Source of the DNA: Bradyrhizobium sp. BR13661
GTDB taxonomy: Bacteria; Pseudomonadota; Alphaproteobacteria; Rhizobiales; Xanthobacteraceae
Assembly (NCBI RefSeq): GCF_029892425.1
Contig: NZ_JARXWB010000024.1
Location: 62,001-126,000 of the forward strand
DNA length: 64,000 nt
Direction of reading: 5' to 3'
Below the pieces are notes generated by a model, which had not been told where the DNA came from, searched no databases, and was given only the letters and a program-made list of their open reading frames with translations. Position 1 is the first letter of the stretch; the number at the start of each line of letters is the position of its first letter. The translations under genes were made by a program, and so were the position numbers. Positions 40,725 to 50,102 of the stretch are shown in pieces.

Positions 40725-41866
40725 TTTGTTACCACAGCCGGGGCCACGATGACCCCGGGGACGGTGCGGTCCAAGATCTGCGTGCGGCTCTCGATCCGCC
40801 GCAATTGATAGACGGAGGAGAAATCGACGTCGCGGGCGACAAAGATATTGACCAGTTCGCCTTGGTTCTTGTTCAGCGTCGGCGGGATGTTGATGGACTG
40901 CTCGACGGCAATGCTGGCGGCGGTGTTGGTGGCGCCCGTCGTATTGTTGACTTGGATTGAGCTGTCCTGCAGTTGCTGGCGCCCTATCGAGGATGCGTCG
41001 CTGACGATCGACAGCAGCAGTGCAGAACCGAACCGCTCCCAGAAATGGGTGTCGAGGTCGCCGTCGAACCCGGCGCGGCCCAGCGCGTCGGTTGCGGGCG
41101 AGGCCAGAGCTGCGATCACCCCAGTCGGGGTCTTGGCGCGGGTCCACAACACGAACATGCGTTTTGAGCCGCGCCTCACATTGCCGCGATATTCGCCGAC
41201 CACTTGGGTGCCCTTTTCCATCAGCACGACGTTGCCGGAATCCGACATGACGTCTCGCATAACGACGCACGAGACGAAGCCCGCCACGTCCGACGACATC
41301 GCCGTCTCCAGCACGCACGGGATCGACGTTCCCTGTGTGACCAGCAGGTTGCGATTTGGAAGCCGTGCCGCGCGCACCCCCTCGATCGGCGTGGGCTTGA
41401 GCTTGTCGGCAAGGTCGTTGCGCGGTTCCCCTCGCCCAAAACCGTAGGGATCGATTGCGACGCTTCCGGTAGCGCCGTCGCGGGCGGCATGTCCCGATGA
41501 AATCGGCCGATTATAGGCCAATACTGGCGCGCGCCGCGCACTCTCCAGCATTTGGTCCGGTGCGGGCACAGGTGCTGTTGACGTGGCCGCGACCGGCGCG
41601 ACCGGGATGGACGCCGTGATGGTCGGCACCGCCGGCGCTTCCTTGACGGGTTCGAACGCCGCAGCCTGCCGGATCATGAGCTTGCGGGCGGAATCGCTGA
41701 CGGGCTTGTCGCCTTTCCAGGTCCCCCAGATGATCAGGAACGCAAACGCGGTTAGCGCCAGCGCGCCGAAGCAGCGTTTGAGCATCGCCGTTCGACCCTT
41801 GTCTGCTGTTCCCACGGGAGTAATGCCACGGTCATCGGGCAGCGTCTCGTTTTGAAGCTCGGTCAT
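40721..41866 (-). CDS. virB10: VirB10 core-complex protein
   Basis: This 381-residue protein has a short cytoplasmic N-terminus, one membrane helix (CFGALALTAFAFLIIWGTW) and a Pro-rich periplasmic linker. The C-terminal TrbI/VirB10 domain follows (TSIPCVLETAMSSDVAGFVSCVV; VVGEYRGNVRRGSKRMFVLW). It spans both membranes and senses ATPase energy. The ATG at 41866 gives the usual N-terminus; the frame extends upstream without sense. It is 10 nt after virB9. Confidence 0.94.
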   Translation of the reverse strand: MTELQNETLPDDRGITPVGTADKGRTAMLKRCFGALALTAFAFLIIWGTWKGDKPVSDSARKLMIRQAAAFEPVKEAPAVPTITASIPVAPVAATSTAPVPAPDQMLESARRAPVLAYNRPISSGHAARDGATGSVAIDPYGFGRGEPRNDLADKLKPTPIEGVRAARLPNRNLLVTQGTSIPCVLETAMSSDVAGFVSCVVMRDVMSDSGNVVLMEKGTQVVGEYRGNVRRGSKRMFVLWTRAKTPTGVIAALASPATDALGRAGFDGDLDTHFWERFGSALLLSIVSDASSIGRQQLQDSSIQVNNTTGATNTAASIAVEQSINIPPTLNKNQGELVNIFVARDVDFSSVYQLRRIESRTQILDRTVPGVIVAPAVVTK

Positions 41867-41876
41867 ATCGCGCCGC

Positions 41877-42728
41877 CTATCGTGGCTTTGGGGATGAAGG
41901 TGACTTCTTCGCCCGCCGCTCGATCGAGGGGCTCGTGGTGTTGGTGCCTGGATTGACACCGACCGCGTCAAAGGCCTCGTTGAAGATGCAGAGCACGTTG
42001 TCCCCCTTGCGCAATCGGAACTCTTTTGCGGTGGCATGAACGACCACGAGCTCGCCGCGAACGTCCTTGGGTACCAAACTTTCAGAACCGTCCGAGTTGA
42101 TCAGGTAGATCGCCGGAATTTCGCGGTTGCCCGCAAAACGGAATGTGGTCTCTTTGCCATCGTCGAATACGGCTTCCGGCTCGAGATCGATCGAGCCCTG
42201 CGCCGAAAACCGCCAGTTGCGCGCCCCATAGGCGTGATGCAGGTCGAAAGTTTGCTCGATCAGGGCGCCTTCGCGCTCGGCGCCGCGGGCTGCGGCGTCG
42301 ATGCGCCGGCGTTCGATATCGTCCCCGGGATAGGCGAAGCGAACCACGAAGTAGCTGTCAGCCAGCGTCGTCTCGGCGATCGACAACTCGAACTGATACG
42401 AGCGCTTGCGCCCATCGGGGCGGGTGGTCACGACCTGCAGATTGGTCGGCGAATGCCTTTCCCGCGGTTTAAGGAACAGGATCGAACCCGCGGGGGCAAC
42501 TTCCCATGCGACCGCGTCGCCGATCGCGACATGCGCCACCTCCTCATCATCCGCGAATACGACCTGGGTCGAGGCCCGAATCACGCCGTTTAGGCGAACC
42601 ACGTTGGCCGGGTCGTAGTTTACCGTGCGCACCCGTGCATCGCGTTGCCCCGGAGACGGCTGCTGCAGGGCTTCAACGCGACCGGTAATGCCGAGTGCCA
42701 ATATCAGCAAAAGAGCAAGACGTTTCAT
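41877..42728 (-). CDS. virB9: VirB9 core-complex protein
   Basis: This 283-residue protein has a signal peptide (MKRLALLLILALGITGRVEA), the VirB9/CagX start (RVRTVNYDPANVVRLNGV) and its conserved C-terminal region (HHAYGARNWRFSAQG ... REIPAIYLINSDGSESLV). It forms the outer-membrane core ring with VirB7 and VirB10. The start overlaps the virB8 stop (ATGA). A Ser/Lys/Pro-rich tail ends the protein. Confidence 0.94.
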   Translation of the reverse strand: MKRLALLLILALGITGRVEALQQPSPGQRDARVRTVNYDPANVVRLNGVIRASTQVVFADDEEVAHVAIGDAVAWEVAPAGSILFLKPRERHSPTNLQVVTTRPDGRKRSYQFELSIAETTLADSYFVVRFAYPGDDIERRRIDAAARGAEREGALIEQTFDLHHAYGARNWRFSAQGSIDLEPEAVFDDGKETTFRFAGNREIPAIYLINSDGSESLVPKDVRGELVVVHATAKEFRLRKGDNVLCIFNEAFDAVGVNPGTNTTSPSIERRAKKSPSSPKPR

Positions 42729-43396
42729 GGCACGACCTCCGGATCGGCGCGATATTCCGAAACCAGAAAGCCGAGCGGGTTGACGAGGCGATCGGCGGAT
42801 GACATCGGCGCGTTGGCATAAGAAAACGTCAGGGTCGAGACCCAATGGGTCACGCGAGTTTCCTCACCTTTGCGGCTCTCTTTCATGAAACGAACAGACG
42901 CCACGTTGTCGGCCAGCAGCGAAATCGCCTTGATGCGCACCGTGGCGATGCCGAAACGGCCTTGCACGACCTGCGGGCTTTCGGGATTGGAGCCGCGATA
43001 CCAGGCCGCGAAACGGGCCTGTTCGCCCTGCCCCGACAGTAGCGATATGGTGCGAAAGTTGGTTTCGGCCTCTGGGTAGCTATAGCCCTCTCGCGCCCGA
43101 ACATAACGCCCGAGGAAATACTTGGTGACGGCCTCGTCGTATCGAGACGATGTGGAATTGAGCGCGGAGACCGTCTCGACGATGCCGGTGGCATTATCGA
43201 CCCGGATGACGAACGGCTCCACGGTTTTCAGCGGTGCAAGCGCTGCGACCGCGCCGACAGAGGCGACCGCCAGCGCACAAGCACCCGCTGCGATCACCCA
43301 GGCTACTCGCCGCGAGCGATGGGCGGACAACAACAGATCCTGCTCCCATCGCCGTGCATTCTCGAAATAGGTTTTCAGATCATCCTGACGAACCAT
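42725..43396 (-). CDS. virB8: VirB8 inner-membrane assembly protein
   Basis: This 223-residue protein has one N-terminal helix (VAWVIAAGACALAVASVGAVAAL) followed by the periplasmic VirB8 domain (APLKTVEPFVIRVDNATGIVE ... WVSTLTFSYANAPMSSADRLVNPLGFLVSEYRAD). It nucleates assembly of the channel. Start at 43396 (MVRQDDLKTYFENAR) is the typical N-terminus and lies just after the stop of the VirB7-like gene. Confidence 0.94.
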   Translation of the reverse strand: MVRQDDLKTYFENARRWEQDLLLSAHRSRRVAWVIAAGACALAVASVGAVAALAPLKTVEPFVIRVDNATGIVETVSALNSTSSRYDEAVTKYFLGRYVRAREGYSYPEAETNFRTISLLSGQGEQARFAAWYRGSNPESPQVVQGRFGIATVRIKAISLLADNVASVRFMKESRKGEETRVTHWVSTLTFSYANAPMSSADRLVNPLGFLVSEYRADPEVVP

Positions 43397-43397
43397 C

Positions 43398-43700
43398 TCA
43401 TGTCTCCTTGCCGCAGGGGCGATAAGAAGCGCTGGCGTCGGCAAAGCGGCTTGGCGCGAAACTCATGACGGCTGAAGTCGAAGGCGGACTAGAGCTGGCA
43501 TCGCCTTTGCGCATGATCGGTGCGGATGGCGGGATAGGCGGCTCAGGCGTGGCCAAAGGCGTGCCGGTTTCCCAGTCCCACAACGAACGATTGAGCGGCC
43601 GCCGGGCCAGACCGTCACATGAGGGTGGTGCCTTGGACCAGATCGCGCAGCCTCCAAGCTGCATCCCGATCACACACACAATTGAGAGTCGGTACCACAT
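43398..43700 (-). CDS. VirB7-like lipoprotein
   Basis: This 100-residue protein has a signal peptide and lipobox (IVCVIGMQLGGCAIW, Cys about 18), then a polar Pro/Ser-rich part with two further Cys (PPSCDGLARRP; SYRPCGKET). Position between virB6 and virB8 and the lipoprotein signal fit VirB7, which anchors VirB9. It is longer than classical VirB7 (about 50 residues). The assignment is by place and signal rather than by sequence. Confidence 0.7.
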   Translation of the reverse strand: MWYRLSIVCVIGMQLGGCAIWSKAPPSCDGLARRPLNRSLWDWETGTPLATPEPPIPPSAPIMRKGDASSSPPSTSAVMSFAPSRFADASASYRPCGKET

Positions 43701-43754
43701 TCTTCTTATGCCCCTGATTTCCCTGGTCGGATGCCGGCGATGTCGTTTGGTCGT

Positions 43755-44741
43755 CTAGGCGGCCGGTGCCCCCTGCGATCGAGTGCGCCGCATGCTGCCG
43801 CCCTGACGGCTGGCCCGCATGGCCGCGAGACCGCGACTGGCCGCCCCGCGCGCGCCGGCATAGGCGCCGCCGGCTGCGGCCGTGGTATTGGCGATTAGCG
43901 GGCTCGTCACCAGCCGGCTTGCGAGTGACGCGCCACCCCCGGCGAGACCGCCAGCGATGACCGGCAGCTGCAGCGCGATGTAACCGGAGAGACCGAGCAC
44001 CGCACTGATAGCGACCGCAGCCACCACCATCTCGCCGGCTGTTCCGGCGTTTGCCGCAAACCTGTCGATGAAGCCGCTGACGGTGGTTAACATCAGCCCG
44101 ACGAGGGCGACCACCAGCACCAATAGGATCACGAAGTTCGCGACCTGTCGGAGCCAGGCCTCTGTAAACGGGCGGGTCGCCTCAAATAGTCCCAGCGCAA
44201 TGAATACCGGGCCGAGCGCGATCACGACCCCGAGACCCACTTTGGCGTAGAGCAGAATGGCGAATTGCAGGAACGAACCGACGGCCACAAAGACCAGGAG
44301 AATGGCAGCAATCAGTGCGGGTGCGATGTTGGTCAGGCCGGCCTGGTCGTAGATCTTGTTAGCAACGTCAATCCCTTTGGACAGAAGCTGATCGAACGGA
44401 GCGCCGGAACTGGTATTCAGTCCAGACCCCGCCAAAGCATTGCCGATCTCCTTCGGCAAAGAGTCGAAGAACAATCCCGTTACGTACTGTTGGAACGTGC
44501 TCGAGTTCGTCGCTAACAGCACCACAACCACGATCCGCATTGCGCGCCAGGCAAACTCCATGATTGGCTCAGAAATCGCGCCCCGCATCACCGCGAAACC
44601 GTAAAGGATGACGTAGAGCATCACGGCGGCGCGCAGCGGACCATCGATGTAGGAAGCGAGATTCGATACCGAGGTCGACACGAATGCCGTGATCGGTTGC
44701 TCGAACTCTTTCAAGAAGCTGTCGAAGACGTTAACGGCCAT
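43755..44741 (-). CDS. virB6: VirB6/TrbL inner-membrane channel protein
   Basis: This 328-residue polytopic protein has about six helices and the VirB6 start (LKEFEQPITAFVSTSVSNLASYIDGPLR). The central segment GPVFIALGLFEATRPFTEAWLRQVANFVILLVLV is typical of the family. The C-terminus is Gly/Ala/Arg-rich. It forms the base of the DNA-transfer path. It is 11 nt after the EexN-like gene in the operon. Confidence 0.92.
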   Translation of the reverse strand: MAVNVFDSFLKEFEQPITAFVSTSVSNLASYIDGPLRAAVMLYVILYGFAVMRGAISEPIMEFAWRAMRIVVVVLLATNSSTFQQYVTGLFFDSLPKEIGNALAGSGLNTSSGAPFDQLLSKGIDVANKIYDQAGLTNIAPALIAAILLVFVAVGSFLQFAILLYAKVGLGVVIALGPVFIALGLFEATRPFTEAWLRQVANFVILLVLVVALVGLMLTTVSGFIDRFAANAGTAGEMVVAAVAISAVLGLSGYIALQLPVIAGGLAGGGASLASRLVTSPLIANTTAAAGGAYAGARGAASRGLAAMRASRQGGSMRRTRSQGAPAA

Positions 44742-44752
44742 CGCGGCGATCC

Positions 44753-45001
44753 TTATTTCAGGGCGTCTTTCATTTCTTGGACGGTGACCTTGTTGCGGGC
44801 TTCATTGGCGTTGACGCAATTTGGCGTCTTTGCGAGTTCTCCCGGGTTGTCGCGGCACGCCTTGAGAGCCACCGCAAGCTCGTCGCGATGTTCGAAAAAC
44901 CAACCGACTGTTTTCGGTGGATGACTGGTGTCGGCCTCGTTGCAGCCCGTGAGGCTGATTGTCGCGGCGAGCAACAGTAGAATAAAAGTCGTCTTTCTCA
45001 T
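44753..45001 (-). CDS. EexN-type entry-exclusion lipoprotein
   Basis: This 82-residue lipoprotein (signal and lipobox ISLTGCNEAD) has the EexN-like motif HPPKTVGWFFEHRDELAVALKACRDNPGELAKTPNCVNANEA, in which VxWFxxH and CxxNPGxL..TPNCxNA are characteristic. Entry exclusion prevents uptake of a second copy of the same element. It sits between virB5 and virB6, its usual place in P-type transfer operons. The start overlaps the virB5 stop by 4 nt. Confidence 0.88.
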   Translation of the reverse strand: MRKTTFILLLLAATISLTGCNEADTSHPPKTVGWFFEHRDELAVALKACRDNPGELAKTPNCVNANEARNKVTVQEMKDALK

Positions 45002-45720
45002 TGTAGGGCTGCCTTGATCTCATCGACCAGTTGTCGCTGTTTCTCCCGCTCCCGCTGTCCATCCATGTCCACGCGAGCCTGCTGGATCATCGCCAGACCC
45101 TGCATCCGCAGCACGTCATTCTGCAGGAGCGCCTGTTCGGCCTGCAGTCGCGCCGACAGATCCAAGATCTCCTTGACGTCGGTCGCCGAGCTGATGCGAG
45201 TTCTCAGTTCTTCGAGTGCATCGATACGCTGCGAAGCGGTGTCGTAGACTGCCTGGCCCATGGAGTGCTTGGCGCCGGTCTGCCGGGCAATCCGGTCGAG
45301 CTCGCTCTGGTAATATGAATTGCCGCTGTTGCCCGCATATGCGCGGTTTTGCGAGAGATACTGATTGATTGAGTTTGCGAAGTTGCCGCTGCCCTGCCCC
45401 GCCACCAGCTTTTCGATATCGGAAAACTGTTGCGGCAGAACTTTACGAAACTGCGGTGTGTTCAATAGTGCGCCAATGTCGTTGGTATTGGTCAGCTTGT
45501 TGAAGCTGTCATAGAGCTGCTTGGCCTGGTTCAACTGATCCTGCGCCACCTTGAGCTGCGATGTCAGCGTATCGACTTGCTTCTTCAGTTCCGTCAGTTG
45601 CTCAAATTGCCGCGCAAAGACGTTAGGATCGAACACAATCTCAGCTCCTGCAGGTGATGCCATCAGGAGACTCACGACTGACACGGACGCGAACATCACC
45701 GACATGCGCTGATGCATCAT
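44998..45720 (-). CDS. virB5: VirB5 minor pilus protein
   Basis: This 240-residue exported protein (signal ends MASPAGAEIVFDP) has a long coiled-coil region (FEQLTELKKQVDTLTSQLKVAQDQLNQAK) and the VirB5-type C-terminal half rich in Gln (RLQAEQALLQNDVLRMQGL). It sits at the pilus tip. Start ATG at 45720 overlaps the virB4 stop (ATGA); internal ATGs at residues 6 and 9 are possible. Confidence 0.92.
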   Translation of the reverse strand: MMHQRMSVMFASVSVVSLLMASPAGAEIVFDPNVFARQFEQLTELKKQVDTLTSQLKVAQDQLNQAKQLYDSFNKLTNTNDIGALLNTPQFRKVLPQQFSDIEKLVAGQGSGNFANSINQYLSQNRAYAGNSGNSYYQSELDRIARQTGAKHSMGQAVYDTASQRIDALEELRTRISSATDVKEILDLSARLQAEQALLQNDVLRMQGLAMIQQARVDMDGQREREKQRQLVDEIKAALQ

Positions 45721-48083
45721 CGAACTTTCCCCCGCTCTGCGTGAAATACCGGCAGCCATTGGGCCGGATCGTCGCCGACCTCCTGCCGAATGCGATCGAG
45801 CAGTTCGACTGTTTCCGTCCGTCCCGACAACACGGCGAGCGCGTCGTCGAATCCGCCGAGATCCAGTTCCGCCACCACCGAGTTGTGACCCTGTTTGACG
45901 AGGAAGCGGCGGCTTTCGGGCGCGAGTTCTTCCCTGATCAGGCGGAACTCGGTGTCCGTGAGGTGGAAGCCGTCGACATAGTCGGATCGCGTTCCCCGCG
46001 CATTCGGCAGGAAAATCTGGGTAGGGCATTGTTCGACAATGGTGTGTGCGATTGGGGAGGCCAGCGCATCCCGGGGGGATTGGGTACCGAACACCATGAC
46101 ACCGTTCTGTTTCCGGATGGTTTTGAGCTTGTTGTTGGCGAGATCTCGAAACGCCTCGTCTCCCAGCGCCTTCCAGAATTCGTCGATGTCGATGATCAAG
46201 CGCCGGCCGTCGATCAGACGTTCGACCCTGTGGAACAAGTACATCATCAGCGGTGTCCGGACGGTCGGGTGATCGAGCAGATCGGTCATGTCGAAGCCGA
46301 TGGAACGGGCGTCGAGGCCGATGGCGTCCTGGTCGCCATCGAGCACCCAGCCGTAGGGAGCGCCGCGGCACCATCGCTCGAGCCGGGCACCAATCCCCTC
46401 GCGATCCTGTTGACCGAGAAAGGCGCGCAATGCGCCGAACGAACGCTCCTCCTGCCGGAGCTGGTTAAGCGCGCGCAACCCGGAATCGATCCGCTCCTCC
46501 TCGGCGACGGTCAGCGGGCGGTTGTCGGGTGTGACCAGCTTTCGGACCAGTTCGCCCAGAAAGGAGAGGTTCGCCGGAGTAAGCTCCAGCGCCTTGAGCG
46601 GCGCACAGCCGGTTGGGACGCCGTTGCGGAGCGTCAGATAAGTGCCGCCGGCAGCACGGATGAAAATCTCGGCGCCGCGGTCTTTGTCGAAGAACACATA
46701 AGTTGCGCCGAGCCGCTCGGCCTGCGACAGCAGGAAATTCTGAACAACGGTTTTACCTGATCCCGACGGGCCGCAGATGAAGGTATTGCCGAGGTCGCCG
46801 TGATGAAATGAAAAGTAGAACGGCGAACCGGAAGCGGTCTTGAGCATCGCAACCGCCGGTCCCCAATGATTGCCGTCTGGCTTTCCGACGGGATAGGTGT
46901 GGAACGGGGAGAATGCTGCGAAATTGCGGGAGCTGATCGCGCCGGCGCGGGCCCGGTATTTGAATAGTCCAGGAAGCTGCGCCCAATAGGCTGCCTCAAG
47001 CCCAAGATCTTCGCGCGCGACCACGGCGCCCGCGTCCGCCAGCGCGCGACGCGCCACGCTCATGTGCCCCTGCAACTGCGAAGCCGTATCAGCTGACAGG
47101 AGCAGCGAGAGGTGATGATCACCGAGGGCAAATCGATTGGATTCGAGATCGTCAAGCGCGTCCGAGAGTTCGTCGATCTGCGAGGCCGCAGGATCCTGAG
47201 CCGAGACGAGCTGGTTCTGCTTGCGCGTCAGAACCGTCTTGGCGTCGGCCTTCGACAGAAAGGCAAAAGATTGTGTAAGGATGAGTTCAAAGGGAGCTGA
47301 GAGTAGTGCGTTCAGCAGACCCGGCCGGGTGGACGCCGGATATTCCTTGATCCCGAACATGCCCGCGAAGCGTGATCCGCCAGCGCTGCGTATTTCGAGG
47401 GCTTCTCGGCCGAAGATGATGCGATTCGAGTAGAGCGCCGGCCCGATCGGTCCTTGCGGCAATGGCATTGGCATCCACTCGCCGGAGGTGACGGCGTGGA
47501 GCAGTTCCATTGGTTCTGAAAACACGATGCCGTCGCGATCGACCAAGCCGACGACACGAGCATCGTAACGCTCGAGTGCCGCTACCACGTCGCGCTTGGC
47601 ATCGTCGAGCCGTTTCAAGGCTTCGCTGTCAACCTCGACGGAACGCCGGCTGGCACGACCGAGCCGCTTGAAGAACGCTGCCGCCGCGTCCGTCGTCGCG
47701 CGGCCGGGATGCCATACCAGCGTGAGGTAGAGGTCGTTGCGAAACAGCGCTTCGCTCCGAAGCCGCTCGCGATATTGCGCATCCAGCGCGGCCGAAAATG
47801 TCGAGCTGAAGGTGCCGCTCGGGTAATCCGATGTCTGGCGACGAACCAGATAAGACCATAGCGCCAGCCGGTCGTCGGCGATATTGCGTAGCGTGAGGTT
47901 GAGTTTGGCATGAAGATCATTCAGATCGACCGCCTCAGCCGTCTCAAATGAGATGCCGTCGATCCGGATCACCGTGATCAAGGCGCGGGTCGAGAGGCTA
48001 ATCACTGTATCGGTCACGTGCCGGGCGAACGGCAAATAGATATCGGACTCGATCTCGCGAGCTTTCGCCGCTGCGTTACGCAT
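45717..48083 (-). CDS. virB4: VirB4 secretion ATPase
   Basis: This 788-residue ATPase, the largest of the system, has Walker A TFICGPSGSGKTVVQNFLLS (about 440-458) and Walker B RLIIDIDEFWKALGDEAF. The C-terminal NTPase region is typical (VMVFGTQSPRDALASPIAHTIVEQCPTQIFLPN). It energises pilus assembly. The ATG at 48083 lies within the end of virB3; a TTG two codons upstream is less likely. Confidence 0.95.
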   Translation of the reverse strand: MRNAAAKAREIESDIYLPFARHVTDTVISLSTRALITVIRIDGISFETAEAVDLNDLHAKLNLTLRNIADDRLALWSYLVRRQTSDYPSGTFSSTFSAALDAQYRERLRSEALFRNDLYLTLVWHPGRATTDAAAAFFKRLGRASRRSVEVDSEALKRLDDAKRDVVAALERYDARVVGLVDRDGIVFSEPMELLHAVTSGEWMPMPLPQGPIGPALYSNRIIFGREALEIRSAGGSRFAGMFGIKEYPASTRPGLLNALLSAPFELILTQSFAFLSKADAKTVLTRKQNQLVSAQDPAASQIDELSDALDDLESNRFALGDHHLSLLLSADTASQLQGHMSVARRALADAGAVVAREDLGLEAAYWAQLPGLFKYRARAGAISSRNFAAFSPFHTYPVGKPDGNHWGPAVAMLKTASGSPFYFSFHHGDLGNTFICGPSGSGKTVVQNFLLSQAERLGATYVFFDKDRGAEIFIRAAGGTYLTLRNGVPTGCAPLKALELTPANLSFLGELVRKLVTPDNRPLTVAEEERIDSGLRALNQLRQEERSFGALRAFLGQQDREGIGARLERWCRGAPYGWVLDGDQDAIGLDARSIGFDMTDLLDHPTVRTPLMMYLFHRVERLIDGRRLIIDIDEFWKALGDEAFRDLANNKLKTIRKQNGVMVFGTQSPRDALASPIAHTIVEQCPTQIFLPNARGTRSDYVDGFHLTDTEFRLIREELAPESRRFLVKQGHNSVVAELDLGGFDDALAVLSGRTETVELLDRIRQEVGDDPAQWLPVFHAERGKVR

Positions 48084-48414
48084 AACCAAAATCCCTCGCT
48101 CGATAACGCCGAACCAGCTTCAGCGGCGTGCAGGACGATCCGCCCCAGAACAGGGCGTTGCGCGTGCGGCCCCGGGTCTCGATCCAGGCGAGCAAAATCC
48201 GGAACATGTTGGGATCGTGCCGGCAGATAATCCGACAGAGGCCGTGGATCGGAAGCGCGACCAGGCCGTACAAAATGCTCCCGGCCACCAGGAACAGGAT
48301 GCAGGAGAACATCACGTTCAGCGCCATCGCCTCCATCGTGACGCCGGCGATCATGGCCGGACGCGTGCAGGCGAGGAATAAAGTGTCCTCGGTGAGACGC
48401 ATGGGCTCAGTCAT
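48076..48414 (-). CDS. virB3: VirB3 inner-membrane protein
   Basis: This 112-residue protein has a hydrophobic hairpin (about 28-58) and the VirB3 start DTLFLACTRPAMIAGVTMEAM, in which LFLAxTRPAM is diagnostic. It works with VirB4 at the inner membrane. The end overlaps virB4 by 8 nt. A Cys-containing C-terminus (RRTRNALFWGGSSCTPLK-like) ends the protein. Confidence 0.92.
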   Translation of the reverse strand: MTEPMRLTEDTLFLACTRPAMIAGVTMEAMALNVMFSCILFLVAGSILYGLVALPIHGLCRIICRHDPNMFRILLAWIETRGRTRNALFWGGSSCTPLKLVRRYRARDFGYA

Positions 48415-48429
48415 GGGTGACCACCATCT

Positions 48430-48726
48430 TCATCGACCCCCGGTCAAGGTCGAGACTACCTCGGAGGCGCCGAACGTAATGGCGACGCCAAGCACGACGT
48501 AGGCGGCCTTGCGCAGATCGAGATAACCAAACATCCAGGCGATGCCGACGATGATGACCGCCAGTGTCGCCAGCAGCCGCGCGACGTTGCCGGTCAACAT
48601 GGTAACGATGTTCTGCAGCACGCCTTCGATATTCGCGGTCTGCGCCAGCGCCGGTTCGGCCAGTCCGATGCTGACAACGAGACCGATGCAAAGAAGTGCG
48701 GCGGATTTCTTGAGACGAGAGGGCAT
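48430..48726 (-). CDS. virB2: VirB2 major pilin
   Basis: This 98-residue pilin has a signal peptide (LCIGLVVSIGLAEPALAQ) and two hydrophobic segments forming the mature subunit (NVARLLATLAVIIVGIAWMFGYLD; AYVVLGVAITFGASEVV). Length and layout are typical. The start at 48726 (MPSRLKKSAALL) directly precedes the signal peptide. It lies 15 nt before virB3. Confidence 0.92.
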   Translation of the reverse strand: MPSRLKKSAALLCIGLVVSIGLAEPALAQTANIEGVLQNIVTMLTGNVARLLATLAVIIVGIAWMFGYLDLRKAAYVVLGVAITFGASEVVSTLTGGR

Positions 48727-48799
48727 GTGAAGAGTTCCTAGGAGTGTTGCGGCCGGACCAGGCCGGCTCGAACGTGTGGTTGGAGATTGAGCAAACGAG

Positions 48800-49363
48800 T
48801 CACCGCCCATACACAAAGGCTGACATGCCGAGACCTGCGCGATAGACGTCCCAGCTTGGGCGCTCCCTGGCGAGATCGGTACTGGAGGATAAGTTCGCAG
48901 CGGGTTCGTCGGCAGGAGGTTGCGAGGGCGCGCGTGACCCTACCTGGGGCATGGTGGGCTTGTCCTTCATCGCAAAGCTCTTGATAGCGTCGAATGCCGC
49001 TTTGTGAGAACCGCCTCTGTCCTCAATCGCCGTTTGAAATCGGACCTGAAACAATCGGCCGAGGCCTGCCACATGTTGGCAAGCGTCGAACGTCGTGGCT
49101 ATCGTGAGACCTGCCAGCTTCATCTCTTCGCGATCGAGTTGACCAAGGCCAATTCGAACGGGCTTGCCCGTCGCCGCCGCTTCCGTCGCAAGCTGGATCG
49201 CCTCATTTCGGTCGGTCGCCTGAAGGCGGATCGGCTTGCGCTCGCCGAGGGTGATCAGGAAGGGCTCGAACGAACTCGCTTGTTGTACGATCGCGGTCAA
49301 AGGCGCGGCCATGGCAGGCGATGCACATCGTTCAACAAGGGTAGCGAATGCGGCGGGATCCAC
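48800..49363 (-). CDS. VirB1-like protein lacking the catalytic Glu
   Basis: This 187-residue protein aligns in layout with VirB1 lytic transglycosylases (MDPAAFATLVERCASPAMAAPLTAI ... IGLGQLDREEMKLAGLTIATTFDACQHV). Active family members have an ESGF-like motif with the catalytic Glu where this protein reads VQQASSFEPF, so that Glu is missing. The GLGQL segment replaces the usual GLMQI/N. It may be a structural or regulatory relic rather than a peptidoglycan-cleaving enzyme. It has no signal peptide. It sits at the VirB1 position, before virB2. Confidence 0.75.
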   Translation of the reverse strand: MDPAAFATLVERCASPAMAAPLTAIVQQASSFEPFLITLGERKPIRLQATDRNEAIQLATEAAATGKPVRIGLGQLDREEMKLAGLTIATTFDACQHVAGLGRLFQVRFQTAIEDRGGSHKAAFDAIKSFAMKDKPTMPQVGSRAPSQPPADEPAANLSSSTDLARERPSWDVYRAGLGMSAFVYGR

Positions 49364-49400
49364 TTCAGCCTCCGATCAGGAATAAAATCGACGCTTGCGC

Positions 49401-50036
49401 TTAGGCAGCGAAAGCGAAAGACGCCGGAGTTTCGATGACTGGTTTGGAAATATTGCCTGCCGTCCGGATTGCTGCGAGAGCATCATCGGTTACCGGCAAC
49501 AGACCGGCGACGGCTTTGGTGGCTCCGATCTGACGAGGTTCACCAAGGCGATCGAGGCGCCACCCGGCCCGGCGCAGGATTCGCTCCATTCGCAGATCAG
49601 TGACGGTCGCGATCGCCTGAAGGTCGTTTTGCTGACCCCATTCAATCATCGCCGCAAACAGCAGGAACGTTGCTTCCCTCAAGCCATTCTCGGCCGTGGC
49701 CGCCACATTCTGTGTATCGACGCAGAAACGTGAGCTTTCCCAAATTCTGGGGTTTGTTGGCGCAGCCCGGCCGTCCAGCAAGACCGGAAACGTATCCGCC
49801 AGCATATTGCGCCCGGTGGTCGGCAGCAGGCGGACACAACCGACAACGTCCCGCCTATCAATACCCAACAGATAGGTCGGCGACAGCACGTCGTATTGAT
49901 CGACCTCAAGTCCATCCGACACCGAAACTTCCCATTCCAACCGGTCTTGAAAGACGCGCCGTCGCAGACCGTGCATCCCGAGCGCCAGTGCGGAATTCCT
50001 CAAAAGCGCAGGACGCGTGAGTGCGATGACATTCAT
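49401..50036 (-). CDS. LuxI/TraI-family acyl-homoserine-lactone synthase
   Basis: This 211-residue protein has the family core (MHGLRRRVFQDRLEWEVSVSDGLEVDQYDV; GCVRLLPTTGRNMLADTFPVLLDG), with the conserved Arg, Phe, Trp, Glu, Asp and Arg positions of LuxI proteins. It makes an acyl-homoserine-lactone signal. Start at 50036 (MNVIALTRPALL) is chosen because family members start about 20 residues before the RRRVF motif. It is first in the transfer operon, as traI is before trb in Ti plasmids, linking conjugation to cell density. Confidence 0.9.
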   Translation of the reverse strand: MNVIALTRPALLRNSALALGMHGLRRRVFQDRLEWEVSVSDGLEVDQYDVLSPTYLLGIDRRDVVGCVRLLPTTGRNMLADTFPVLLDGRAAPTNPRIWESSRFCVDTQNVAATAENGLREATFLLFAAMIEWGQQNDLQAIATVTDLRMERILRRAGWRLDRLGEPRQIGATKAVAGLLPVTDDALAAIRTAGNISKPVIETPASFAFAA

Positions 50037-50102
50037 TCTTGATCTCCAGCTGCGAATCACAGGTTCGAGATCCACGAAATCAGGAGCGGTCACCGCTTGA
50101 AG

